From the NCBI RefSeq assembly GCF_902832885.1, contig NZ_CADFDK010000010.1, positions 124,001 through 188,000 on the forward strand: a stretch of 64,000 bases of DNA, read 5' to 3'. The number at the start of each line of letters is the position of its first letter. Position 1 is the first letter of the stretch. The position numbers were made by a program, and so were the translations under genes. Below the pieces are notes generated by a model that was given only the letters and a program-made list of their open reading frames with translations, did no database searches and had not been told where the DNA came from. The stretch is from Burkholderia seminalis DSM 23518. Lineage in GTDB: Bacteria; Pseudomonadota; Gammaproteobacteria; Burkholderiales; Burkholderiaceae. Below are positions 12,427 through 21,244 of the stretch, in pieces.

Positions 12427-13518
12427 ATGACCATGGCCAATCGGAACCCGACGCGGCGGATCCTCGTGATCCGGATCGATTTTCTCGGCGACATGCTGTG
12501 TACAACGGCATTTCTCGGCGCGCTGAAGGCGCGTTGGCCCGGTGCGGAGCTCCATGTGGTCGCGAACCGCTACAACGCGGCCGCGCTGGCCGGCAACCCG
12601 GACGTGCACGCGGTCCACACCTACGTGTACAGCCGCCAGTGCGAGCGCAACGACCGTCCCGGGCGGATGCGCGCATTCTTCGACCGGCTGCGGCTCGTGC
12701 GCCGCCTGCGTCGCCTGCGGTTCGACCTCGTGGTCGTCCCGAACGGCGGCATGCATCGCAGCAGCATGCAGTTCGCGCGCCAGCTTCGCGCGAAGGATTG
12801 CCGCTGGCACGATGCCGACAGCGAATTCGACGATCGCAAGCCCGAGCACGTTGCGCAGCGGCAGATGTGTCACGAGGCGCTGTCGGGTTTCCGGCTGGTG
12901 CCCGAACTGGGCCGTGCCGATCTCGACCGCCTCGAACTGTCGGTTCATCCCGACCGTACGCTGCAGGACACGTGGTACCGCCTGCTCGGCGCGCGCACGA
13001 AGCCGCGCGTCGGATTGTTCGTGTCGAACAAGGCGGTCGAGCGCCGCTGGCCCGCGGACCGCTGGCGCGACCTCGGCCTGCGGCTTGCACCGTGCGCCGA
13101 CGTGATCGTGTTCCGCGACCCGGCGATCGGCACGTGCGGCGAGGACGATGCGTGGCGCGACGTGAATGCGCGGCACGTGGCGCCGTCGTCGGTTGCCGAA
13201 CTGATGGCTGCCGCGAGCCTGCTCGACGTGATCGTGTCGGCCGACAGCGCGCCCGTGCATCTCGCGTCGGCGCTCGGCGTGCCGGTCGCCGCGCTGTTCG
13301 AGGACCGCCCCGAGAAATACCTGCGCTGGCACCCGCTCGGCGTGCCGCATGTGATCCTGCGCGCCGGCGCGACCGTCGACGCGATCGGCGTCGACGCGGT
13401 CGAGCGGGCGGTGCGCCATCTGCTGCCGCGGGCCGGCCATCGCGACGAGCCGGTGGCTGCTGCGGGACACGAGCAGCCGGCTGCCGCCGCGCCCGCGATC
13501 GCGACGATCGCGTCGTAG
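12427..13518 (+). CDS. GT9-family glycosyltransferase (heptosyltransferase-like), LPS core
   Basis: 363 residues. The N-terminus ILVIRIDFLGDMLCTTAFLGALKARWP is split across a typical GT9 start (ADP-heptose:LPS heptosyltransferase family): a Rossmann strand, then an RxDxxGDxL loop near residues 15-22. The C-terminal half has the acceptor-side motif VSADSAPVHLASALGVP near residue 275, equivalent to the xxDSGxxH region that binds ADP-heptose. No signal peptide is present, as expected for enzymes at the inner face of the cytoplasmic membrane. A second GT9 gene follows, and the LPS ligase, WaaE-like and msbA genes are close, so LPS inner-core assembly is inferred. The exact sugar and linkage cannot be read from sequence. 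Confidence 0.82.
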   Translation: MTMANRNPTRRILVIRIDFLGDMLCTTAFLGALKARWPGAELHVVANRYNAAALAGNPDVHAVHTYVYSRQCERNDRPGRMRAFFDRLRLVRRLRRLRFDLVVVPNGGMHRSSMQFARQLRAKDCRWHDADSEFDDRKPEHVAQRQMCHEALSGFRLVPELGRADLDRLELSVHPDRTLQDTWYRLLGARTKPRVGLFVSNKAVERRWPADRWRDLGLRLAPCADVIVFRDPAIGTCGEDDAWRDVNARHVAPSSVAELMAAASLLDVIVSADSAPVHLASALGVPVAALFEDRPEKYLRWHPLGVPHVILRAGATVDAIGVDAVERAVRHLLPRAGHRDEPVAAAGHEQPAAAAPAIATIAS

Positions 13519-13681
13519 CGGGCGCACCCGTACGGCGCTGACGGTGGGCGCGGCCCGCCGGCGGGGCCGCATCAGGGCCGTTTCAGGACGGCATGCACGG
13601 CCGGTGCGCCACGCTGCGCCGGCTGCGGCAAAATCCTGTACATTGCCAGCCTTGTTCAGCCAGCTAGACAGATCGATCGCC

Positions 13682-14860
13682 GTGGCCCTGTTTTCTTCTG
13701 CCCGCCCGCCCAGAACCATCCTCGTTGCCGCGCCGCGCCGGATCGGCGACGTCCTGCTGACGACGCCGCTCGTCCGTTCGCTGAAGGCCCGCTGGCCGGA
13801 TGCGCAGATCGACATGCTGGTATTTCGCGGCACCGAGGGGGTGCTCGAGCACAATCCCGACGTACGCCGCGTGATCGTCGTCGCGCAGCGAGCGGGATTC
13901 CGCGAGCGGCTGCGCGACGCGTTGTCGATGTGGCGCCGCTACGATCTCGCGTGCGCGGCGCTGAGTTCCGACCGGCCGCGTTTCTACAGCTGGTTCGCCG
14001 GCCGCAAGCGGGTCGGCCTCGTCGATCCGGATCGTGTCACATGGCTCACGCGAATGATGCTGAACGGGATCGCGATCAATCATCACGCATCCGCGCATAC
14101 GGTCGTCAGCACGCTCGCACTCGCGCCGGTGATCGGCATCGAGCCGGTGTCCGAGGTCGTTGCGCCCGGCATCGGCGACGATCCCGCGCGGCGCGCGCGC
14201 TTCGACGCGCGGCTCGCGGAGTCGCCGGCGATTCGCGCCGGCCAGCCGCTGGTCGTCCTGCATCCGTATCCGATGTTCCGCTACAAGCAATGGCGGCTCG
14301 ACGGCTGGGTCGAGATGATCGGCTGGCTGCGCGAGCACGGCTTCGCGGTCGCGCTGTCGGGCGGGCCGGCGGACAGCGAACGCGAGTATGCGGAGCAGGT
14401 CGCGGCCGAAGCGGGCGGCGACGTGCTGAACCTGGTCGGCCGGCTGACGTTCGGCGAGAGCGCGGAGCTCGTGCGGCGCGCGCGGCTCTTCATCGGGCCC
14501 GACACTGGCGCGACCCACGTGGCGGCCGCGACGGGCACCGACACGATCGCGCTGTTCGGCCCGTCCGATCCGGTGCGCTGGGGGCCGTGGCCGCAGCACT
14601 GGCCCGCGACCGAGAATCCCTGGCCGTTGCGCGGCTCGGGACGGCACGGGAATGTATGGCTGCTGCAGGGGGAGGGCGATTGCGTGCCGTGCCGGCACGA
14701 AGGCTGCGAGCGCAAGGTCGACAGCCGCAGCGACTGCCTCGCCAATCTCGGCGCGCAGCGCGTGAAGGCCGCGGCGGCCGAGATGCTCGGGCTGAATCCG
14801 CCGGGTGTGGCCCACGCGATCGTCGACACGTCGCGACTGCCTCGCGCCGGGTCCGACTGA
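13682..14860 (+). CDS. GT9-family glycosyltransferase (heptosyltransferase-like), LPS core
   Basis: 392 residues from a GTG start (VALFSSARPPRTILVAAPRR). In-frame starts further upstream only add residues unlike the family, so the GTG is preferred but not certain. The N-terminal loop APRRIGDVLLTTPLVRSL matches the GT9 donor-site region. The C-terminal part has FIGPDTGATHVAAATG near residue 275 and the SDPVRWGPWP segment seen in RfaF/RfaQ proteins. A cluster of cysteines (CVPC...CERK...CLANL) near the end resembles WaaQ-like members. It is 163 bases after the first GT9 gene and convergent with the waaL-like gene. Confidence 0.8.
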   Translation: MALFSSARPPRTILVAAPRRIGDVLLTTPLVRSLKARWPDAQIDMLVFRGTEGVLEHNPDVRRVIVVAQRAGFRERLRDALSMWRRYDLACAALSSDRPRFYSWFAGRKRVGLVDPDRVTWLTRMMLNGIAINHHASAHTVVSTLALAPVIGIEPVSEVVAPGIGDDPARRARFDARLAESPAIRAGQPLVVLHPYPMFRYKQWRLDGWVEMIGWLREHGFAVALSGGPADSEREYAEQVAAEAGGDVLNLVGRLTFGESAELVRRARLFIGPDTGATHVAAATGTDTIALFGPSDPVRWGPWPQHWPATENPWPLRGSGRHGNVWLLQGEGDCVPCRHEGCERKVDSRSDCLANLGAQRVKAAAAEMLGLNPPGVAHAIVDTSRLPRAGSD

Positions 14861-14884
14861 CGCGCGCGCGAGGCGCGCGCTTTT
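14861..14884 (+). terminator. Terminator between the second GT9 gene and waaL
   Basis: CGCGCGC (14861-14867) pairs with GCGCGCG (14873-14879), followed by C and TTTT. It starts directly after the GT9 stop codon, between convergent genes. Confidence 0.65.
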
Positions 14885-14993
14885 CCGCTTTCGAAGGGGC
14901 GCCGTGCCGAGGCGGCGCAGCCCGCTCGCGTCGGCGTGATGTGCGGGCGCTGCCGCCGGAGCGGGCCGGCAGCGGAACCCGTTTCGTCATGCG

Positions 14994-16274
14994 TTACGCG
15001 CTGCGCCGGATCGCCGACGTTTCGCGCGGCAACGCCTCGCTGCGTTCGCCGCAACCGAGCAGGATGCCGGCCAGCAGCACGATCAGGTGCCCTTCGGCGA
15101 AATCGAGCAGCAGCGAGTTCGCGAGACTGCCGATCGCGAAGATCGCGAGCCACCCGAGCAGCAGGTGCCGCGAGCGCGGATCGAGCGCGCGGCTGCCGCG
15201 CGCGATCTGCACGATCAGGTTGACGAACAGCAGCAGGCCGACCGAGCCGAGCTGGACGGCCATCAGCAGGTATTCGTTGTGCGGGTTCGACGTGAGCTGG
15301 CCTTCGGCCGCCGTCTTGCCGGCCGAGAGCTTCTGGAACTCGACCTCGAGGCCGCCCGCACCGTAGCCGATCACGGGGCGCTGGCTGAACAGCTCGAGCC
15401 CTCTCTTGTACCATTCGAGGCGCAGGCCGGATGACGTGACGGCATCGCTCTGCCGATATTGCTGCACTTCCGTCACGACCTCCGCGAGCCGGCCGTTGTG
15501 AACCGTACACGCTGCGACGACCAGTGCAATGCCGGACAGGACGAGCACGCCGGCGGCCAGCCCGGCGCGCAGCGCCGACTGCCGACGCAGCAACAGCACG
15601 AAACGCACCGCGACAACGAGAATCAGCAGTAGCGCGATGACCTGCCCCGTGCGTCCCTGCAGCATCACGAACACGTTGACGAGCGTCCATGCGGCGACAA
15701 CCGCATAGGCAATGCGCGACAGCGCCGTGCGAGCCGCCAGCGCGAGATCCGCAGCCTGGTAGAACAGCAGTGCGCCGAACATGCCGGCGGCGATGTGGTT
15801 CTTGAACACCCACGCGCGCGATACCGGCAGCGCGGACGCATACGCGGGCCCGATCGCGGTCAACCCGAGATAGTTGGTCGTCGACAGCAACAGGATGACG
15901 CACAGCGTGCCGAACCAGCAGCGCTGCACGATCGGCGCCCAGTTCGAATGACGGAACGCGAGCACGGCAAATGGCAGCAACAGCAGCTTGTCGTACTTCG
16001 CGACCCAGTTCCATGCCTTGTTGTGCGGCGCGATCGTATACGTGACGCTGACGGCGAGCGCCGCGAGGATCAGCAGTGCCGCGAGCGAAGCCGGATCGGT
16101 GAAGAACGAGCGCAGGTTGCGCCAGAATTCGGGAGAGATCACGAGCGCGGCGGCGAACAGCCCGCAGAACACATTGGTCAGCGCGGTCGAGACGGGCACC
16201 ATGCAGAGCGCGGCAACGGCGAATGCGCGTGCGGCGGTCAGGCGCCGCGAGGCGGGAGCGGAAAACGAAAGCAT
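14994..16274 (-). CDS. waaL: O-antigen ligase family protein (WaaL-like)
   Basis: 426 residues from the ATG at 16274 (MLSFSAPASRR), which has ACAGG just upstream; an in-frame ATG at 16322 would add 16 polar residues. About ten to twelve hydrophobic segments span the protein. The large periplasmic loop carries the ligase signature NPHNEYLL with His332, the histidine needed for transfer of O antigen from undecaprenyl diphosphate to the lipid A core. The protein acts in the inner membrane, periplasmic side. It is last in a minus-strand run (WaaE-like, GT2, WaaL), consistent with core completion and ligation. Confidence 0.85.
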   Translation of the reverse strand: MLSFSAPASRRLTAARAFAVAALCMVPVSTALTNVFCGLFAAALVISPEFWRNLRSFFTDPASLAALLILAALAVSVTYTIAPHNKAWNWVAKYDKLLLLPFAVLAFRHSNWAPIVQRCWFGTLCVILLLSTTNYLGLTAIGPAYASALPVSRAWVFKNHIAAGMFGALLFYQAADLALAARTALSRIAYAVVAAWTLVNVFVMLQGRTGQVIALLLILVVAVRFVLLLRRQSALRAGLAAGVLVLSGIALVVAACTVHNGRLAEVVTEVQQYRQSDAVTSSGLRLEWYKRGLELFSQRPVIGYGAGGLEVEFQKLSAGKTAAEGQLTSNPHNEYLLMAVQLGSVGLLLFVNLIVQIARGSRALDPRSRHLLLGWLAIFAIGSLANSLLLDFAEGHLIVLLAGILLGCGERSEALPRETSAIRRSA

Positions 16275-16410
16275 CGGAACCTGTCGAATGGACGAATGCG
16301 GCTGGCGGACATCCTGCTGCACGTCGCCGCGCGTCCCGACGGGAGATTCGGGACGAACCGCAAAGTATACGCGAAGCGGGACGGGTTTCCGTGCCGTTTT
16401 CGGGGCCCGA

Positions 16411-17253
16411 TCAGCTGAAGGCGCGCTTGATCCGCGAGCGCAGCAGCGCGCGCTTCAGGCGGCCTTCCACGGCCGGCGTGTCGAGCGTGATGTTCGGGCC
16501 GGCGGGCTCGCCGCGATGCAGGTAGTAGCGGTCGAACGTCGCCTGGGTCATGCCCCATTTATTGAGAAACTGGCGGCGGCCGTCGTTCTTGACGATCTTG
16601 CCCGTGCTTTTCTGCTGGAAGTGATAGACGAGGCTGTCGCCGACGCCGAGGAAGATCCGGCAGCCGGCGTCCCAGAATTTCATCGAGAAGTCGTTGTCGC
16701 TGCTCATGCCGGGCGACAGTTCGCTGCTGTAGCCGCCAATGCGGTTCCACCAGTCGCGGTGCACGAGCGTCGGCGGCCAGGTCGACCCGAGCCAGTCCGC
16801 GCGGGCGAGCTTCGGCGTCGCGGCGACGAGGCCCGCCGCGTCGAATTGCTCGGCGTCACGGCCGAAATTGCTGACGACGACGCACGGGTTGCGCGTGTCG
16901 ACCGGCTCGACCATCGTGCCCGACAGCATGAAGAGATCGGTCGGCATCTGCTCGATACGGCGCACGAGGGCCGTGTCCCAGCCGGGGCAGCAGAACATGT
17001 CGTCGTTCATGTAGACGACGTAATCGCGCGTCGCCCGGGCGGCGGCCAGGTTCACCGCATGGCAGATGCCGATATTGGCCGGTGACGCGGTGTGTTCGAT
17101 GCCTTCGCCGCGCACCCAGTCGAGCGTGCCGTCCGAGCCGTCGTTCACGTGCACGATGATCTGGTGATCGTACGCGGAGTGGCGGCGCAGGCTGTCGACG
17201 ACGAGCTTGAGGTACGGCAGGTTGTTCCAGGTCGGAATGATGATGGAGAACAT
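16411..17253 (-). CDS. GT2-family glycosyltransferase
   Basis: 280 residues from MFSIIIPTWNNLPYLK. This is a GT-A fold: an N-terminal nucleotide-binding region (VHVNDGSDGT at ~40) and the metal-binding YVVYMNDDMF (~87-96) in place of a strict DxD. A GMSSDNDFSMKFWDAGC segment near residue 190 probably holds the catalytic acid. The tail is basic (RLKRALLRSRIKRAF), suitable for membrane association. The longer in-frame start at 17352 adds an Arg/Pro-rich stretch and is less likely. It lies between the WaaE-like and WaaL-like genes, so an LPS core sugar transfer is inferred. Confidence 0.82.
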   Translation of the reverse strand: MFSIIIPTWNNLPYLKLVVDSLRRHSAYDHQIIVHVNDGSDGTLDWVRGEGIEHTASPANIGICHAVNLAAARATRDYVVYMNDDMFCCPGWDTALVRRIEQMPTDLFMLSGTMVEPVDTRNPCVVVSNFGRDAEQFDAAGLVAATPKLARADWLGSTWPPTLVHRDWWNRIGGYSSELSPGMSSDNDFSMKFWDAGCRIFLGVGDSLVYHFQQKSTGKIVKNDGRRQFLNKWGMTQATFDRYYLHRGEPAGPNITLDTPAVEGRLKRALLRSRIKRAFS

Positions 17254-17376
17254 GGCGGTCGGATTCGGTGGTCGTCGTGGCGGGCGGCGGCGCCTTCGGG
17301 CGGGCACGCGCGGCGCGGGCAGCCCGGCATTGTAACGCCGGGCCGCCCGCACGCCGGCGGTGTGCGGGGCGGGCGC

Positions 17377-18129
17377 TCAGCGCGCGGCTTCGTGGCCGAG
17401 CTTCAGGAAGCGGTAATACACGGTTTCCGCGTTGAATACGGCGATCATGAAGCCGGCGCGACCGTCGAGGAACCCGCGCCGCAGCACGTAGGTGCGCACG
17501 AACGCCCACGCGCCGCGCGCGAGCGCCTTGCCGAAGCCGCCGCGCTGGCCGGCCGCGCGGCGCTGGCGCGCGCCGGCCGTCGAATACGCGTCGAGCTTGC
17601 GCACGACGGTCTCGAAGTCCTCGTACGAATAGTGCATCAGCTTGCCGGCCAGGCGCTGCGCGGCGCCGTCGAACACGAGGCGCTCGTGCACGAGGTCGTC
17701 CGAGAACCGCGCGGTGCCGCGCCGGAACAGGCGCGGCACCCAGTCCGGATACCAGCCGCTGTGATGGATCCACTGGCCGCAGAAGCTCGACAGCCGGTCG
17801 ACCGCATAGACCTGCGCGGCCGGCGCGCGGATCGCGTCGCGAATCGACCGGGCGAGTTCCGGCGTGACGACTTCGTCGGTGTCGAGCGACAGGATCCAGT
17901 CGGTGCCGAGCGCGTCGAGCGCGCGGTTCTTCTGCGGGCCGAAGCCCGGCCAGTCGCGCTCGACGATCACGCGCGCGCCGTGCGCCTGCGCGATCGCGAC
18001 GGTATCGTCGGTGCTGCCGCCGTCGATGACGACGACGTCGTCGGCGAACGACAGCGCGCCGAGGCACTGCGCGAGCCGCGCGGACGCGTTGAGGGCGATG
18101 AGGGCGACGCCGAGGGAGGGTTCAGCCAT
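17377..18129 (-). CDS. waaE: WaaE/KdtX-like GT2 glucosyltransferase of the LPS inner core
   Basis: 250 residues. Family features are all present: VVVIDGGSTDDTV near residue 32, RDWPGFGPQKNRAL at ~58-71 (the FG-x-QKN motif typical of WaaE), SLDTDEVV at ~80-87 (metal-binding DxD-type) and HERLVF in the acceptor region. WaaE proteins add beta-1,4-glucose to heptose I of the inner core in enterobacteria; the same role has been described for Burkholderia (recalled, not checked). It is divergent from msbA, with promoters for both directions expected in the 195-bp gap. Confidence 0.85.
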   Translation of the reverse strand: MAEPSLGVALIALNASARLAQCLGALSFADDVVVIDGGSTDDTVAIAQAHGARVIVERDWPGFGPQKNRALDALGTDWILSLDTDEVVTPELARSIRDAIRAPAAQVYAVDRLSSFCGQWIHHSGWYPDWVPRLFRRGTARFSDDLVHERLVFDGAAQRLAGKLMHYSYEDFETVVRKLDAYSTAGARQRRAAGQRGGFGKALARGAWAFVRTYVLRRGFLDGRAGFMIAVFNAETVYYRFLKLGHEAAR

Positions 18130-18229
18130 GAAATCGTCGGAAAGGCGGTGAAAACGGTGAGCGGCAGTATACCCGCGGCCCGGCCGCGGGCCGCATCGTC
18201 CCTGCCCGTGCCGGCGGGGGCGGTGCGGC

Positions 18230-18235
18230 TATAAT
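18230..18235 (+). promoter_or_regulatory. -10 element for msbA
   Basis: A perfect TATAAT sits 89 bases before the msbA start in GC-rich flanks. No convincing -35 is seen 17 bases upstream. Confidence 0.55.
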
Positions 18236-18324
18236 GTTGAGCCCTTTTAGGCACCCGCCCGACAGGGGCGAACGCCCGGGCGGCCACGCGCCGGGCGCCG
18301 CATCGCGGCTCAAGAAGGATTGCC

Positions 18325-20106
18325 TTGGAAACCCAGAACACACTTCGCAAACCGATGGACGGCACCGGCACCTCGCCGGTCACGGTCCTCAAGCGCCTGT
18401 GGCCGTACATCCGGCCGCTGATCGGCATCGTGGTGCTCGCCGTGATGACGATGGGCGTCGTCGCGGCCACCGAGGCCGGTATCCCGGCGCTGCTCAAGCC
18501 GCTGCTCGACCACGGTTTCGGCGCGCACGGCAGCGACAACGCGAAATGGTACGTGCCGATCGCGGTGATCGGCCTCGCGCTCGTGCGCGGCGTGTCGCAG
18601 TACACGTCGAATTACCTGCTCAACTACGTATCGAACCGCATCCTGCTGCAACTACGGCTCGAGATGTTCCAGCGGATGCTCCACACCGGCGCGTCGTTCT
18701 TCCAGCGCGAAACCGCCAGCACGGTGATCAACGCGATCGTGTTCGAGGTCAACCAGATCCTGTCGGTGCTGACCGGCGTGATGGTCACGCTCGTGCGCGA
18801 TTCGCTGACCGTGATCTTCCTGCTCGGCTATCTGTTCTACCTGAACTGGCGGCTCACGCTGATCGTCGCGGTGATCCTGCCCGGCATCGGCTGGCTCGTC
18901 AGCAAGATCAACCGCCGCCTGCGCCGCCTGAACCGCGAGCACCAGACGCTCACCAACGAGTTGTCGTACATCGTCGAGGAGACGGTCGGCGGCTACAAGG
19001 TCGTCAAGGTGCACAACGGCGAAGCGTACGAGATGGACCGCTTCACGACGATGAGCAAGCGCCTGCGCGGCTACGCGATGCGCATGACGATCTCGGGCGG
19101 CCTCGCGCAGCCGCTCACGCAGTTCCTCGCGTCGATCGCGCTCGCGGTCGTGATCACGATCGCGGTCGTGCAGTCGTCGAACGACCAGACGACGGTCGGC
19201 GGTTTCGTCGCGTTCGTCACGTCGATGCTGCTGGTGATCTCGCCGCTCAAGCACCTGATCGACGTCAACCAGCCGCTGCAGCGCGGGATGACGGCCGCCG
19301 AGCTGATCTTCGGGCTGATCGACGAGCCGGCCGAACCGCAGGGCGGCGGCCGGCCGCTGGCGCACGCGCGCGGCGAGATCGAATTCCGCAACGTGTCGTT
19401 CGACTACGGCGCGGCCGAACGGCCGACGCTCGACCGCATCTCGTTCAAGGTCGCGCCGGGCGAGATGATCGCGCTGGCCGGCCCGTCCGGCAGCGGCAAG
19501 ACGACGCTCGTGAACCTGCTGCCGCGCTTCTTCGACCCGACCGACGGTGCGATCCTGGTCGACGGCGTGCCGGTTTCCGACTACGACCTCCATGCGCTGC
19601 GCGGCCAGATGGCGATGGTCAGCCAGGACGTCGTGCTGTTCAACGACACGATCGCCGCGAACGTCGCGTACGGGCAGACGCCCGATCGCGCGCGCGTGCA
19701 GGCCGCACTCGAGGCCGCCAACCTCGCCGATGCGGTCGCCGCGATGCCCGAGGGCCTCGACACGCTCGTCGGCGGCAACGGGATGCGGCTGTCCGGCGGC
19801 CAGCGCCAGCGGCTCGCGATCGCGCGCGCGATCTACAAGGACGCGCCGATCCTGATCCTCGACGAAGCGACGTCGGCGCTCGACTCGGAATCGGAGCGCC
19901 ACGTGCAGGCCGCGCTCGAACGGCTGATGGAAGGCCGCACGACGCTCGTGATCGCGCACCGGCTGTCGACGATCGAGCGTGCGGACCGCATCCTCGTGCT
20001 CGAGGCAGGCAAGATCGTCGAGGAGGGCAGCCATGACGAACTGCTGCGCCACGGCGGCCTCTACGCGCACCTGCACCGGATCCAGTACCAGCAGCAGGCC
20101 GCGTAA
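18325..20106 (+). CDS. msbA: Lipid A export ABC transporter MsbA
   Basis: 593 residues from a TTG start; AAGAAGGA lies 6 bases upstream, which supports the TTG over the ATG at 18355. The N-terminal half is a six-span ABC exporter domain. The C-terminal half is an ATPase with Walker [10 protein letters not shown] (~residues 389-397), signature LSGGQRQR (~490), Walker [16 protein letters not shown] and the switch His in VIAHRLST. MsbA homodimers flip core-lipid A from the inner to the outer leaflet of the inner membrane. Its place beside LPS core genes agrees. Confidence 0.95.
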   Translation: METQNTLRKPMDGTGTSPVTVLKRLWPYIRPLIGIVVLAVMTMGVVAATEAGIPALLKPLLDHGFGAHGSDNAKWYVPIAVIGLALVRGVSQYTSNYLLNYVSNRILLQLRLEMFQRMLHTGASFFQRETASTVINAIVFEVNQILSVLTGVMVTLVRDSLTVIFLLGYLFYLNWRLTLIVAVILPGIGWLVSKINRRLRRLNREHQTLTNELSYIVEETVGGYKVVKVHNGEAYEMDRFTTMSKRLRGYAMRMTISGGLAQPLTQFLASIALAVVITIAVVQSSNDQTTVGGFVAFVTSMLLVISPLKHLIDVNQPLQRGMTAAELIFGLIDEPAEPQGGGRPLAHARGEIEFRNVSFDYGAAERPTLDRISFKVAPGEMIALAGPSGSGKTTLVNLLPRFFDPTDGAILVDGVPVSDYDLHALRGQMAMVSQDVVLFNDTIAANVAYGQTPDRARVQAALEAANLADAVAAMPEGLDTLVGGNGMRLSGGQRQRLAIARAIYKDAPILILDEATSALDSESERHVQAALERLMEGRTTLVIAHRLSTIERADRILVLEAGKIVEEGSHDELLRHGGLYAHLHRIQYQQQAA

Positions 20107-20199
20107 CGCGCGGTCATGCGGCCGCGCGGTGCCGTGTGCTAGTCTTCATCGGGCAGTTCGAGTGGTTTCGTTCGACGTGACGACACGGAGGGGAGCGCG

Positions 20200-20580
20200 A
20201 TGAGGAAGATGCACGGGATGATGCTGGCCGCGATGATCGCGGCGGGTTGCGCCGCGCCGGCCGCGATGGCGCAGGACCACGGCAACCACGACGACCGGGG
20301 CGGCCACGGCATGCAGCATGGCCACGGCCCGAAACACATGCCGCCCGGCCAGATGCGCCATGAGGACGACGTGCCGCCGCGCTGGGCCGACCAGCCGCGC
20401 CGCGAGTGGCACAAGGGCGACCGGCTTCCCCCCGAATTCCGCGATCGCCAGTACGTGATCGACGACTGGCGCGGCTATCGCCTGAGCCCGCCGCCGCGCG
20501 GCTATCAATGGGTTGGCGTCGGCGGGGATCACCTGCTGGTGCAGATCGGTTCCGGCATCGTGCTGCGGATCGGCGACTGA
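20200..20580 (+). CDS. RcnB-family periplasmic protein
   Basis: 126 residues with a signal peptide of ~25 residues ending at AMAQD. The mature N-terminus is very rich in His, Met and Gly (HGNHDDRGGHGMQHGHGPKH), a likely metal-binding segment. The C-terminus has the RcnB/DUF1520 pattern: RDRQYVIDDWRGYRLSPPPRGYQWVGVGGDHLLVQIGSG, split by short gaps from E. coli RcnB. RcnB limits Ni/Co loss with the RcnA exporter, but no rcnA is near, so the metal role is inferred only. GGAG precedes the ATG. Confidence 0.82.
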   Translation: MRKMHGMMLAAMIAAGCAAPAAMAQDHGNHDDRGGHGMQHGHGPKHMPPGQMRHEDDVPPRWADQPRREWHKGDRLPPEFRDRQYVIDDWRGYRLSPPPRGYQWVGVGGDHLLVQIGSGIVLRIGD

Positions 20581-20591
20581 CCTTGCCGAGC

Positions 20592-20629
20592 GCCCGGCAC
20601 GTATCGCGATGCCGCGATGCGCGCCGGGC
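20592..20629. terminator. Bidirectional hairpin between convergent genes
   Basis: GCCCGGC (20592-20598) pairs with GCCGGGC (20623-20629), with an inner ATCGCG/CGCGAT stem. There is no T tract, so it could be a weak or Rho-assisted terminator for either the RcnB-like or the FUSC gene. Confidence 0.4.
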
Positions 20630-20636
20630 AGCCGCG

Positions 20637-21203
20637 TCACTTCGCTTGCGCGCGGCGGAACCAGCGCCGCTCGATTCTCGACATCACCCAGCACACGCCC
20701 AGCGCACAGACGGTGCCGAGCGTCACTTCGCCGAGCCGCACCAGCGGGATGTCCCACAGCGGGCCGTTGCCCGGGAACAGCATCACGATCGTCGCGGTCA
20801 CGCCGCCGAGCCGTGCCGCGCTGCCGACGTTCAGGCACCAGCAGCAGACGATCACGACCGCGACCGTGATCGCATACGTGACGAGGCGATCGCCGCCGAC
20901 CGCCGCACCGGCGAAGCCCAGCATGCCGCCGACCATTGCGCCGATGAACTGGTCGCGCGACAGCGACATCGTGTCCGAGTAGTTGTGCTGCGTGACGGCG
21001 ATCGCGGTGATCGCCGCCCATACGGCCTGCTCGGTATGCATCGCGCGGCCGATCGCATACGCGAGGCACGCGCCGCAGACGGCCTGGAGCGCCATCAGCC
21101 CGCCTTGCGCGAGCCGTTCGCTGAATGACAGCCCCTTGAACAGATCGAAGATCGACTGCTGGATCTGCTGGCGGGCTTCGTTGAGTGTCCTGATCGTATC
21201 CAT
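20637..21203 (-). CDS. FUSC-family (aromatic acid exporter-like) inner-membrane protein
   Basis: 188 residues from MDTIRTLNEAR. An amphipathic N-terminal helix (~30 residues) is followed by about five to six hydrophobic segments containing AVWAAITAIAVTQ and GAMVGGMLGF, typical of FUSC/YccS-AaeB membrane domains. This is a half-size member without the cytoplasmic domain of AaeB. It starts 41 bases after the MFS gene stop in the same direction, so the two are probably cotranscribed. The substrate is unknown; members export aromatic acids or fusaric acid. Confidence 0.8.
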   Translation of the reverse strand: MDTIRTLNEARQQIQQSIFDLFKGLSFSERLAQGGLMALQAVCGACLAYAIGRAMHTEQAVWAAITAIAVTQHNYSDTMSLSRDQFIGAMVGGMLGFAGAAVGGDRLVTYAITVAVVIVCCWCLNVGSAARLGGVTATIVMLFPGNGPLWDIPLVRLGEVTLGTVCALGVCWVMSRIERRWFRRAQAK

Positions 21204-21244
21204 CGTGAGTCGGCCAAGAAGCGGGTAACGGCGGCGCGCCGCGT

